64,000 nt of DNA from Thiobacillus denitrificans (GTDB lineage: Bacteria; Pseudomonadota; Gammaproteobacteria; Burkholderiales; Thiobacillaceae), in the NCBI GenBank assembly GCA_002343685.1, contig DDRS01000017.1, positions 294,128 to 358,127 of the forward strand, given 5' to 3'. The notes below the pieces were generated by a model. That model was not told the DNA's origin. It did no database searches and saw nothing but the letters and a program-made list of their open reading frames with translations. This document shows, piece after piece, positions 16,309-26,100 of the stretch. Position 1 is the stretch's first letter, and each line of letters starts with the position of its first letter. A program made the translations under genes and the position numbers.

Positions 16309-17345
16309 CTTGTCCTGTTCCCTGGCTGCCCGGAATCAGGTCCAGCCAGTGTCATACCCACGCGCAGCAGCGTATCCCAAGGGTCGCCCACGCGTTCCAG
16401 TCCCTTCGCCTGGCGGTCGATCAGCGCCAGATCGGCCAGTGCGGTTTCGACCTGCGCCAGGCCCAGGCGTTTCAGCGCCCGCTCGATCTGCGGTGCACGC
16501 TGCTTGTCGCGCCCCCAGAGCGTGCGCATCAAACCGGACAGGCTGTCGCCCTGTGCCAGCGCCAATTTTAGCCTGAGGAGCAACTGCACTGCCGACGACA
16601 CCTGCCATAGGATGGCCGGTACCGCTTCGCCAGCATCCCTGAGATCGATGACCACCTGCGCAAATCGTACGCCGTCACCCGCATACAGCGCATCCTGTAG
16701 CGCTTCGGCTTCGAGCCGGCTGACATCGACCACCGCATGTTCGACATCGGCCAGCGTCACCGTTCCTGGCGGCAGCAACAGCGCGAGTTTGTCGATTTCC
16801 TGCTGGGCGGCCAACAGATTACCCTCGACCTGGTCGGCCAGAAAATCCAGCGCGGCGCGTTCGGCACGCAGGCCCTGCCGGATCAACCGCCGATCGATCC
16901 AGTTAGGCAAGGCGGCGCGATCGACCGGTCGCGCCTCGACGACCATGCCGTTTTTGGCGAGCGCCGCGAACCAGCGGCTCTGCATGGTCTTCCAGTCCAG
17001 CCCCGGCAGGCTGATGAGCGTAAGCGTATCGGCCGGCAGGCGGCCGGCGTAGGTCTCCAGCGCCTTGGCGCCATCGACGCCGGGCTTGCCGGAGGGGATG
17101 CGGATTTCGGTCAGGCGGCGTTCGCCGAACAGCGAGAAATTATCGCCGCTGGCAAAAATACCCTGCCAGTTGGTGCGCCCCTGCGCCGTAAACACGCTGC
17201 GTTCGCTGTGTCCCGCCGCACGTGCCGCCGCCCGGATCGCGTCGCCCGCCTCCTGCGCCGCCAGCGGCTCGTCGCCCACCACCACGTAAAGCGCGGCCAA
17301 GCCGCGCGCAAGCTGCTCGGGCAGACGTTCAGCCGGGATGTTCAT
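16305..17345 (-). CDS. holA: DNA polymerase III delta subunit
   Basis: 346 residues. Clamp-loader subunit that opens the beta clamp. The N-terminal domain (LYVVVGDEPLAAQEAGDAIR) and the later LLAAQQEIDKLALL segment fit HolA. Its start lies 17 bases inside the end of lptE and its stop overlaps proA, so translation is coupled on both sides. No intact Walker A is expected in delta and none is seen. Confidence 0.92.
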   Translation of the reverse strand: MNIPAERLPEQLARGLAALYVVVGDEPLAAQEAGDAIRAAARAAGHSERSVFTAQGRTNWQGIFASGDNFSLFGERRLTEIRIPSGKPGVDGAKALETYAGRLPADTLTLISLPGLDWKTMQSRWFAALAKNGMVVEARPVDRAALPNWIDRRLIRQGLRAERAALDFLADQVEGNLLAAQQEIDKLALLLPPGTVTLADVEHAVVDVSRLEAEALQDALYAGDGVRFAQVVIDLRDAGEAVPAILWQVSSAVQLLLRLKLALAQGDSLSGLMRTLWGRDKQRAPQIERALKRLGLAQVETALADLALIDRQAKGLERVGDPWDTLLRVGMTLAGPDSGQPGNRTR

Positions 17346-17841
17346 CGGCTGCTGGACTGGGCTTGATCGCCTGCAGACGGCGCACGATCCGCTGGGCGGC
17401 GTTGTCGTCCATATCGCGATACAACAGCTGTTCTTCCGCGCCCTTGGCCAGCACCTTGGTGTCGTCGTAAGTGATATCGCGCGTGAGTTCGAGAACCTCG
17501 GGAGCGGCCAGACGTTTTCCCGCCTTGTCGTTCACTGAATACGTCAGCCGCAGACCCAGGCGGTATTCGGTGACGCGTCCCGCCCCGGACAACGAAAGAA
17601 TGACCTTGGTACGTTCTTCCTGGCTGATCTTGAGCACCGCCTCGGCTTCGCCCGCACTCGCCGCCAGCCGGGTTTTCTTGTTCGAGGTCAGGCTGTTCCG
17701 GATACGCTGCGCGACCAGGCTGCCGGCCGGCGCGTCGACATACAGGGTGGCAAACGGGATGCCGTCATAGCGGCGCAACTGGAAACCGCACCCGGTCGCG
17801 AGGAGTGCCGGCACGGCCGCAAGGAAGAGTCGTCGGTTCAT
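17329..17841 (-). CDS. lptE: LPS-assembly lipoprotein LptE
   Basis: 170 residues with a lipobox ending ATGC (Cys18) after a short hydrophobic signal, followed by GFQLRRYDGIPFATLYVDAP, the typical LptE start. It is the outer-membrane lipoprotein that plugs LptD and delivers lipopolysaccharide. Position between leuS and holA is the conserved order. Start overlaps the leuS stop by four bases. Confidence 0.92.
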   Translation of the reverse strand: MNRRLFLAAVPALLATGCGFQLRRYDGIPFATLYVDAPAGSLVAQRIRNSLTSNKKTRLAASAGEAEAVLKISQEERTKVILSLSGAGRVTEYRLGLRLTYSVNDKAGKRLAAPEVLELTRDITYDDTKVLAKGAEEQLLYRDMDDNAAQRIVRRLQAIKPSPAADEHPG

Positions 17842-20411
17842 AGCACGATATTAACCAAACGCCCGGGCACCACCACCACTTTTTTCGGCGGCTGGCCTCC
17901 CAGGTATTTCTGCGCCGCTTCGCTCGCCAGCGCGGCGGCCTCGATCGCAGTCTTGTCGGCCGCGGCCGCGACGCGGATCTGCCCGCGCAGCTTGCCGTTG
18001 ACCTGCAGCATCAGCTCGATCTCGTCCTGCACCAGCGCGGACTCGTCGGCCGCCGGCCACGCCAGTGCAGCACCGGGCCTGAGTTCGGCGTACAGGGCTT
18101 CGGCAATGTGCGGCACGATCGGCGCCAGCAGGGCAACGGCGGCTTCGAGCACTTCCTGGCGCACGCTGCGGGTGACGGCGTCATCGCCCTCCAGCTTCGC
18201 CAGCGCATTCATCAATTCCATCACCGCGGCGATCGCCGTGTTGAACTGCTTGCGGCGTTCAATATCGTCGCTGACTTTCTGGATGGTCTGGTGGAGCTGG
18301 CGACGCAGGGTTTTGGCTGCGTCGGGCAGCTCACCGCTGGCGAATGCCGCGACCACCCCGCCCTGCACGTGCTCGTAGGCCAGTTTCCACAGGCGCTTGA
18401 GGAAGCGGTGCGCACCCTCGACGCCGGCGTCCGACCATTCCAAGCTCTGCTCCGGCGGCGCGGCGAACATGGTGAACAACCGTGCGGTGTCGGCGCCATA
18501 CTGGTCGATCAGTGCCTGCGGGTCGACGCCGTTGTTCTTCGACTTCGACATCTTTTCAGTGCCGCCGACGACCACCGGCTGGCCGTCGGTCTTGAGGGTG
18601 GCCACGCCGTCGCGCAGCTCGACATCGGCCGGGTTGAACCAGGTCTTCTTGCCGTCGGCCGCCTCGCGGTAATAGGTGTCGGCGACTACCATACCCTGCG
18701 TCAGCAGGTTGGCAAACGGCTCGTCGCTCGCCACCAGCCCCTCGTCGCGCATCAGCTTGTGGAAGAAGCGCGCGTACAAGAGGTGCAGGATGGCGTGCTC
18801 GATGCCGCCGATGTACTGGTCGACCGGCAGCCACTGGTTGGCCCGTTCATCCAGCATGCCGCCATCGAAATCGGGGCAGGCGTAGCGCGCGTAGTACCAC
18901 GAGGACTCGACGAAGGTGTCCATGGTGTCGGTCTCGCGCCGCGCCGCGCCGCCACACGTGGGGCAGGTGCAGTTCACAAAGTCGGCACGCTTGTTGAGCG
19001 GGTTGCCTGACCCGTCCGGCACGACGTCCTCGGGTAGCACCACCGGCAGCTGCTCGGCCGGCACCGGCACGTCGCCGCAGGCATCGCAATGGATGATCGG
19101 GATCGGGCAGCCCCAGTAGCGCTGGCGCGAGATGCCCCAGTCGCGCAGGCGGAACTGGGTCTTCTTTTCGCCGAGATTCTTCGCGGCGAGGTCGGCGGCG
19201 ATGGCGTCGACCGCCGCCTCGTAACCGAGGCCGTCGTATTTACCGGAATTGACACAGCGGCCACGTACCTTGTCGCCATACCATTCCTGCCAGGCGTCGA
19301 GCGAGAAAATCTCACCATCAACGCCGATCACCTGCTTGATCGGCAGACCGTATTTCACGGCAAAGCCAAAATCGCGCTCGTCGTGCGCCGGCACGGCCAT
19401 CACCGCGCCCTCGCCGTAGCTCATCAGCACGTAGTTACCGACCCAGACGGGCACCTGTTCGCCGGTGAGCGGATGCGTCACCTTGAAGCCGGTGTCCATG
19501 CCCTTCTTTTCCATCGTCGCCATGTCAGCTTCGGCGACGCTGCCCTGCTTGCATTCCGCGATGAATGCGGCGAGTTCGGGGTTGTTTGCGGCGGCGCAGG
19601 TGGCGAGCGGATGCTCGGCGGCGACCGCGCAGAAGGTCACACCCATGATGGTGTCGGCGCGGGTAGTGAACACCCACAACTGCTCATTCTTGCCGTCGAG
19701 CGTGTACGGGAAGGCGAAACGCACGCCGACGCTCTTGCCGATCCAGTTGGCCTGCATGGTCTTCACCCGCTCGGGCCAGCCCGGAAGCGTGTCGAGTCCG
19801 GACAGCAACTCGTCGGCGTACTGGGTGATGCGGAAGAAGTACATCGGGATGTCGCGCTTCTCGACCAGCGCACCTGAGCGCCAGCCGCGCCCCTCGATCA
19901 CCTGCTCATTGGCGAGCACGGTCGCATCGACCGGATCCCAGTTGACCGTGGCCATCTTCTTGTAGATCACGCCCTTTTCGAACAGGCGGGTGAACAGCCA
20001 CTGCTCCCAGCGGTAATAGTCCGGCTTGCAGGTGGCGAGCTCGCGCGACCAGTCGATCGCGAAGCCCAGCGCCTGCAGCTGCGTGCGCATGTGGTCGATG
20101 TTGGCGTAGGTCCAGGCGGCGGGCGGCACGTTGTTGGCGATCGCCGCGTTTTCGGCCGGCAGGCCGAACGCATCCCAGCCCATCGGCTGCATCACGTTGT
20201 AGCCGCGCATGGCGTGGTAGCGCGCCAGCACGTCGCCGATGGTGTAGTTGCGGACGTGGCCCATGTGCAGCTTGCCCGACGGGTAGGGGAACATCGACAG
20301 GCAATAGTATTTGGGGCGATCGGATGCGTCGCGGGCGCGGTAGACCTGGCTGGCCGCCCATTGCGCCTGCGCGGCGCGCTCGATTTCCGAGGGAAGGTAT
20401 TTTTCTTGCAT
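17838..20411 (-). CDS. leuS: leucyl-tRNA synthetase
   Basis: 857 residues from ATG 20411; a TTG one codon earlier is also possible. Class I synthetase with the HIGH-equivalent PSGKLHMGH near residue 46, a zinc-binding CTCPTCGG region, the CP1 editing domain, and KMSKS in EKMSKSKNNGVDPQ. First gene of the minus-strand operon that runs to the DNA glycosylase. It is divergent from the TraB-like gene, with about 110 bases between starts that include the small dyad GGCGAT/ATCGCC. Confidence 0.97.
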   Translation of the reverse strand: MQEKYLPSEIERAAQAQWAASQVYRARDASDRPKYYCLSMFPYPSGKLHMGHVRNYTIGDVLARYHAMRGYNVMQPMGWDAFGLPAENAAIANNVPPAAWTYANIDHMRTQLQALGFAIDWSRELATCKPDYYRWEQWLFTRLFEKGVIYKKMATVNWDPVDATVLANEQVIEGRGWRSGALVEKRDIPMYFFRITQYADELLSGLDTLPGWPERVKTMQANWIGKSVGVRFAFPYTLDGKNEQLWVFTTRADTIMGVTFCAVAAEHPLATCAAANNPELAAFIAECKQGSVAEADMATMEKKGMDTGFKVTHPLTGEQVPVWVGNYVLMSYGEGAVMAVPAHDERDFGFAVKYGLPIKQVIGVDGEIFSLDAWQEWYGDKVRGRCVNSGKYDGLGYEAAVDAIAADLAAKNLGEKKTQFRLRDWGISRQRYWGCPIPIIHCDACGDVPVPAEQLPVVLPEDVVPDGSGNPLNKRADFVNCTCPTCGGAARRETDTMDTFVESSWYYARYACPDFDGGMLDERANQWLPVDQYIGGIEHAILHLLYARFFHKLMRDEGLVASDEPFANLLTQGMVVADTYYREAADGKKTWFNPADVELRDGVATLKTDGQPVVVGGTEKMSKSKNNGVDPQALIDQYGADTARLFTMFAAPPEQSLEWSDAGVEGAHRFLKRLWKLAYEHVQGGVVAAFASGELPDAAKTLRRQLHQTIQKVSDDIERRKQFNTAIAAVMELMNALAKLEGDDAVTRSVRQEVLEAAVALLAPIVPHIAEALYAELRPGAALAWPAADESALVQDEIELMLQVNGKLRGQIRVAAAADKTAIEAAALASEAAQKYLGGQPPKKVVVVPGRLVNIVL

Positions 20412-20521
20412 CAAAACCGCTCAAAATAGTGAAAATGCTGGTGGGCGATTATACCTATCGCCTTCATGCGGCTACCGCATGGCAGGATGGCGCTATTTTT
20501 GGTGCCCCCGGGAGAAACCGC

Positions 20522-21475
20522 ATGCCCTGTCGAACGCTTCGCCTGATTCTGCTGTGGCTGCTGGCCGGGTGGCAATTCGCGTGGGCGGATCCGCCGCCGG
20601 CTGAAGCCCCGGCCGCTTCAACCGATATCCTGCAGCAGCTCAAGGCTGCGCCCAGCCGGGGGCTGCTTTACGAAATCAGCCGAGACGGGCAGACCGCCTA
20701 TCTTTTCGGCACGATACACGTCGGCAGGCCGGATTTCTTTCCGCTCGACCTTGTCGTCACGCAGGCCCTGGCGCAATCCAGCGAACTGGTGGTTGAACTC
20801 GACGCCACTCAGAGCGACAAGATGCAGGCTGCCGTGCGGCGTCATGCCGTCCTGCCCGGTTCCCAACGTCTCGATTCCCTGCTGTCCCCCTCCCTCCGGA
20901 AACGGCTGCAAACCCAGCTCGACGCCCTGGGGATCCCTCGCGACTCGCTTCAGGCATACAAACCCTGGATGGCCTCGTTATCACTCATGATGGGCGCCAT
21001 GCAGGCATCGGGCTTCGAGCCTGCCTATGCCACCGATCTGTACCTGATCGCGCTGGCGAAGGGACTCAACAAGACGATCGATGAACTGGAAAGCATCGAC
21101 TATCAGCTCGACCTTTTCGACAGCACCACGCGCCAGGAACAACTCGCCTTTCTCGATGAAACGCTCCGGATGCTGGAGCAAGGCCGGCTACGCGGCGACA
21201 CCCAGGCACTCGTCGAGGCCTGGCTCGATAGCGATGCGCAGGCCCTGCAGCAGCAATCGCTGGCATCGATGCGCGAGAACCCGCGTTCGGCACGCTGGAT
21301 GCAGCAAAAACTGTTTACCGAACGCAACCGTCACATGGCGGCGAGCATCGACCGCATGCTCGCCGCAGGCCGCCACCCCTTTGTCGCCATCGGCGCCCTG
21401 CACCTGACCGGTGCGGACGGCGTGCCTGCGTTGCTGGCAATGCGCGGTTATCGCATCAAGAACCTTTACCCCTGA
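20522..21475 (+). CDS. TraB/GumN family protein, secreted
   Basis: 317 residues from ATG 20522 (GGGAG nearby) with a signal peptide (TLRLILLWLLAGWQFAWAD). The family motif GTIHVGRPDFFPL and the C-terminal FVAIGALHLTGADGVPALL, with paired GxxH motifs, are clear. TraB/GumN proteins are Tiki-like presumed metallopeptidases or chaperones; no function is assigned in bacteria of this group. An upstream in-frame extension would overlap leuS and is rejected. The next gene starts ten bases later. Confidence 0.85.
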   Translation: MPCRTLRLILLWLLAGWQFAWADPPPAEAPAASTDILQQLKAAPSRGLLYEISRDGQTAYLFGTIHVGRPDFFPLDLVVTQALAQSSELVVELDATQSDKMQAAVRRHAVLPGSQRLDSLLSPSLRKRLQTQLDALGIPRDSLQAYKPWMASLSLMMGAMQASGFEPAYATDLYLIALAKGLNKTIDELESIDYQLDLFDSTTRQEQLAFLDETLRMLEQGRLRGDTQALVEAWLDSDAQALQQQSLASMRENPRSARWMQQKLFTERNRHMAASIDRMLAAGRHPFVAIGALHLTGADGVPALLAMRGYRIKNLYP

Positions 21476-21484
21476 GGAGACCCC

Positions 21485-21976
21485 ATGAAAAACCTGCTTC
21501 TACCCACGCTGATCGCCCTCTCCTTCCCGGCTGCCGCTGCCCAGCCCGACGTCCTGCCGGTCAAGCAGATCAGTCTCGAACTCGCGCGCGACATCGCCAT
21601 GGGCGCTGTCGAAGCCTGCCGGGGACAGGGATATAACGTATCCGCCGTCGTGCTCGACCGCGCCGGCAACGTTCAGGCCGCACTGCGCGACACGCTGGCG
21701 GCGCGCCACACCCTCGAAATCGCCGAGCGCAAAGCCGGCATGAGCATCATGTCCGGCATCGATTCCGGCGAATTCCGCGCCGCTCGCGGCGATATCCGTC
21801 CCGAACTCAACCATATCGACGGCCTCATCGTGATGGAAGGCGGCCTGCCGATCCGTGCTGCCGGCAGCCTGATCGGCGCGGTCGGGGTGTCGGGCGCGCC
21901 CGGCGGCGACAAGGACGCCGCCTGTGCCGCTTCCGCCCTGCAGAAAGTCGAGGAACGCCTGGAATTCGCCTCGTAG
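21485..21976 (+). CDS. GlcG/HbpS family haem-binding-type protein, secreted
   Basis: 163 residues with a signal peptide ending near AAAAQ. The body (ARDIAMGAVEACRGQGYNVSAVVLDRAGN, and PIRAAGSLIGAVGVSGAPGG near the end) is the GlcG/HbpS fold. Some members bind haem or cobalamin, others degrade or sense small molecules. Here it is exported and follows the TraB-like gene by ten bases, so the two probably share a transcript. Ligand unknown. Confidence 0.82.
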   Translation: MKNLLLPTLIALSFPAAAAQPDVLPVKQISLELARDIAMGAVEACRGQGYNVSAVVLDRAGNVQAALRDTLAARHTLEIAERKAGMSIMSGIDSGEFRAARGDIRPELNHIDGLIVMEGGLPIRAAGSLIGAVGVSGAPGGDKDAACAASALQKVEERLEFAS

Positions 21977-22162
21977 CGCATTGTGCGCTGGACGCCCGTG
22001 CGAGACCGCGCGTTCGTTGGCGCCAATGATCCACGACGCACCTGGGCGCCAACGGATCGGCGCCATCCAGCGCATGCGCCACCGCCACTACCGCGGCCTA
22101 CGCCTTGCGGTTAAAATGGCGCGTTTCGCTTTCATTCTCATACCTCTTCAGGGAGTCCCAGC

Positions 22163-23050
22163 ATGTCCAAGAAGCATCCCGTCATTGCGGTCACGGGTTC
22201 ATCCGGCGCCGGCACCACAACCGTCAAGCGCGCGTTCGAGCACATCTTCTTCCGCGAAAAAATCAATGCCGCCGTCATCGAAGGTGACAGCTTCCACAGC
22301 CTGTCACGCGTTGAATTCAAGGAAGCGGTGAAGAAGGCCGAAGCCGAAGGCAACATGTCGTTCAGCCACTTCGGCCCGCAGTCCAACCACTTCGCGAAGC
22401 TGGCCGAACTGTTCGAGACCTACGGCAAGACGGGTGGCGGCAAGAAGCGCTACTACATCCACAGCGACGAGGAAGCCGCCGAGCACAACAAGCGCCTCAA
22501 CACCAGCCTCAACCCCGGTGAGTTCACTCCGTGGGAAGACGTGCCTGCCGGCTCCGACGTGCTGTTTTACGAAGGCCTGCACGGCCTGGTGAAGACCGAC
22601 GACATCGACGTATCCAAGCACGTCGACCTCGGCATCGGCGTGGTGCCCATCGTCAACCTCGAGTGGATCCAGAAGATCCATCGCGACGGCGCCGAGCGCG
22701 GCTATTCCGCCGACGTCATCGTCGACACCATCCTGCGCCGCATGCCGGACTACGTGAACTACATCACCCCGCAGTTCTCGCGCACCGACATCAACTTCCA
22801 GCGCGTGTCGACCGTCGACACCTCCAACCCCTTCATCACGCGCGACATCCCGACGCCGGACGAGAGCTTCATCGTGATCCGCTTCCGCGAACCGAAGGGC
22901 GTCGACTTCCCTTACCTGCTGAACATGATCCCGAACTCCTTCATGTCGCGCCGCAACACCATCGTGGTGCCGGGCGCCAAGATGGGTTTCGCCATGGAAC
23001 TGATCCTGGCGCCGCTGATCCAGGACATGATCGCGAACAAGAACAAGTAA
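22163..23050 (+). CDS. prk: phosphoribulokinase
   Basis: 295 residues, the proteobacterial (class I) type. Catalyses ATP-dependent phosphorylation of ribulose 5-phosphate to ribulose 1,5-bisphosphate, the committing step of the Calvin cycle. The P-loop is GSSGAGTTTVK, followed by AVIEGDSFHSLSR, FSHFGPQSN and FYEGLHGLV. GGGAG precedes the ATG. The 186-base gap upstream has an AT-rich TTAAAAT that may be a -10. A strong terminator follows, so it is probably transcribed alone. It is the clearest sign of autotrophy in the window. Confidence 0.96.
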   Translation: MSKKHPVIAVTGSSGAGTTTVKRAFEHIFFREKINAAVIEGDSFHSLSRVEFKEAVKKAEAEGNMSFSHFGPQSNHFAKLAELFETYGKTGGGKKRYYIHSDEEAAEHNKRLNTSLNPGEFTPWEDVPAGSDVLFYEGLHGLVKTDDIDVSKHVDLGIGVVPIVNLEWIQKIHRDGAERGYSADVIVDTILRRMPDYVNYITPQFSRTDINFQRVSTVDTSNPFITRDIPTPDESFIVIRFREPKGVDFPYLLNMIPNSFMSRRNTIVVPGAKMGFAMELILAPLIQDMIANKNK

Positions 23051-23085
23051 ACACAGGGGTAGCCGGTTGTGACCGGTCTCACCCC

Positions 23086-23121
23086 AAACGAAAACGGAGC
23101 CAGGCGGCTCCGTTTTCGTTT
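23086..23121. terminator. strong bidirectional intrinsic terminator
   Basis: A perfect 16-base stem, AAACGAAAACGGAGCC and GGCTCCGTTTTCGTTT, with a four-base loop. The outer AT pairs give U-rich tails on both strands, so it can end both prk (plus) and the convergent GGDEF-EAL gene (minus). Confidence 0.9.
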
Positions 23122-23135
23122 GGACATCGAGAAAT

Positions 23136-26100
23136 TCATCCCCGCCAGGCCGTGGGATACGCCGTGCGCGCAAACGCTTCGAACCGGCTTGCCTCAAGCG
23201 GTTTGCTGAAGTAATACCCCTGCACCTCGCGGCATCCCTGTTCGCGCAGGAAAGCCAACTGACCGTCCGTCTCGACGCCTTCTGCGATGGTGAGCAATCC
23301 CAGGCTGTCTGCCAGACGGATGATGGCGCTGACGATGGCACGGTCTTCCGGGTCCTCGGCGATTCCCCTGACGAAGGACTGGTCGATCTTGAGACGATGG
23401 ACCTTGAAACGCTTCAGATAGCTCAGGGAGGAATACCCGGTTCCGAAGTCGTCGATCGACATGCGAATGCCGCGCTCATAGAGGTTGTTCATGATCGCGA
23501 TGGCTGCCGGCGCGTCGTCCATCGCCACGCTTTCGGTCAGTTCCAGTTCCAGGTACTGCGGCGACAGCCCGACCTCTTCAAGGATCTGGCTGACCCGTTC
23601 AGGCAGATGGGGATGACGGAACTGCACGGCCGACAGATTGACCGCCATGGCCATGGGCGCCAGTCCCCCATCCACCCAGGCTTTCATCTGCTGCACGGCA
23701 CTGCGCATGGCCCATTCGCCGATCGGCAGAATCTGTCCGCTTTCTTCCGCAATCGGGATGAACTCGGCTGGCGCGATCGTGCCGATCTCGGGATGCTCCC
23801 AGCGCAGCAGCGCCTCCACGCCGATGAGCCCTCCGCCATGCAATGAAAGCTGGGGCTGGTAGTGCAGGCTCAGTTGGTTGCGTTCCAGTGCGCGGCGCAA
23901 GGCGTTTTCCATCTGCAGACTGCGCACCGAGCGCGCCTGCATTTCCGCAGTGAAAAAACGGTAGGTATTGCGCCCGTCGTGCTTGGCGCGATACATGGCG
24001 GCATCGGCACATTTGGAGAGTGCCTCGAAGTCTTCGCCATCGCTGGGATACAGGGCAATGCCGATGGACAGCGTCACGCCCAGTTCAAACCCCTCGATCT
24101 GGTAAGGCTGCGCCACGGCTTCCAGCAATTTTTCGGCCACATGTGCCGCGCCGCCGCTATCGGTGGTGGGCAGGATCAGGATGAATTCGTCGCCACCCTG
24201 GCGTGAAACCGTGTCCACGTCGCGTATGGCGTCTTTCAGACGGCCGGCGACGGTGATCAGTAATTCGTCGCCAATGCGGTGGCCCAGCGTGTCGTTGACA
24301 TTCTTGAAGTGGTCGAGATCGGCGAACAGGATGGCAACCTGCGTGCCATTGCGCTGGGCTGCACTGAGTTCATGGCTGATGCGGTCGCCAAGCAGTGCGC
24401 GGTTCGGTAGCCCGGTAAGGGGGTCGAAATGCGCCAGACGCTGGATGTGCGCCTGCGCCGCCTTGCGCTGGGTGATGTCGCTTGAAATACCGATGTAGTG
24501 GCTTACTTCGCCCTTCTCGTCGCGCACCTGAATGATCGACAACAGCTCCGGGTACAGACTGCCGTCCTTGCGACGATTCCAGACCTCGCCCTGCCAGCGG
24601 CCGTGTGCGGCGATGTCGGCCCACATCGCCGCGTAGAACGCCTTGTCGTGGCGTCCCGAGGACAGCATGCGCGGATTCCGCCCCAGCACCTCAGCCTCGC
24701 TGTAGCCGCTGATCGCGGTGAATGCCTGGTTGACCATCACGAGATTGTGCTGGGCGTCGGTGATCATGATGCCTTCGCCGCTTTGCTCGTATACCTTGGC
24801 CGCGAGGCTGACTTCTGCTTCGGCCTGCTTGCGCTTGCTGATGTCGACGAACGTCGCGATCGCACCCACCGTCACGCCGTCGACGACGATGGGGTTAGAC
24901 CAGTATTCGACCGGGATCGACGTGCCATCCTTGCGCCAGAATACCTCGTCGGACACATTGACCGCCTGGTTGGACAGGTAGGCGCGATGCATCTTGCATT
25001 CGCTTTCCGGATAAGCGCGCCCATCACGATAGGAATGATGAATCAGGTCGTGGGTGGACTTGCCCAGTACTTCCCGCTCATCCTGGTAGCCCAGTATGTG
25101 CAGGAAGGCGCGGTTGGCAAACGTACACTTGCCCTCGAAATCCACACCGTAGGCGGCCTCCGCCATCGAATCGAGCAGCAGTTGAAGGCGCTCCCGCGAG
25201 TCGCGCAATGCCTGCTCCGCCCGCTTGCGCTCGGTAATATCCTCCCCGGAGGAGAGCACGCCCTTCACCCTGCCCGTTGCGTCCCGAAGGACCGCGTTGT
25301 GCCAGGCCACGATGCGCTCCTCTCCGCCCTGGGCCAAGATCGCATTCTCCGTGTATTCGACCGGCGTGACGTTCCCTTCCAGCATCTGGAAGAACATGTC
25401 CCTGACCTCGTTTCGTATGCGTTCAGGCAGAAAGTGCGCGAACCAGTCCTTGCCGAGAATGTCCGTTTCCGGCACGCCCAGCATTTCACAGCCCTTGCGA
25501 TTGACGAGTTCGACGCACCCCGCAATGTTCAGCGCGACCAGCATCACGCCGGCGATGTTCAGGTATTGCTGGGTGCGCTCCTGGGAGTCGCGCAGGGCCC
25601 GCTCTGCCTCGACCCGCGCGGTGATATCGCGGGCGATGCCCAGCACGCCGACCAGCCTCCCCGCCATGTCGAACATGGGCGTCTTGACCGTCTCGAACAA
25701 TCCGCCGCCACCGTCGGCGAAGTTCAGCCATTCCTCGTTGGTGCTCGGTTTTCCAGCCTCCATGGCCCGGAGGTCATGTGCACGGAAAAAATCCGCCTGT
25801 TCCTTGTCGACCAAATCGTAGTCGGTCTTGCCGACGATATCGGCTTCACTGGCGCCGACGAAGCGCGCGAACCTCGGATTGCAGCCCAGATAGATCCCCT
25901 CCGTATCCTTCAGCCAGACCAGGTCGGGAATGGCATCGAGCGTGGCCCGCAGCTTGCGCTGCGTCATCAGGATCTCGGCGGTGCGCTGCTCGACGCGCGC
26001 CTCGAGCAGCTGTTTGTGCGCTTTCAACACAAACAGAAGCCATGCCAGGTAGCCCAGCATCAGACTGAACACCAGCGCCAGCACCGACATGCCCCAGAAT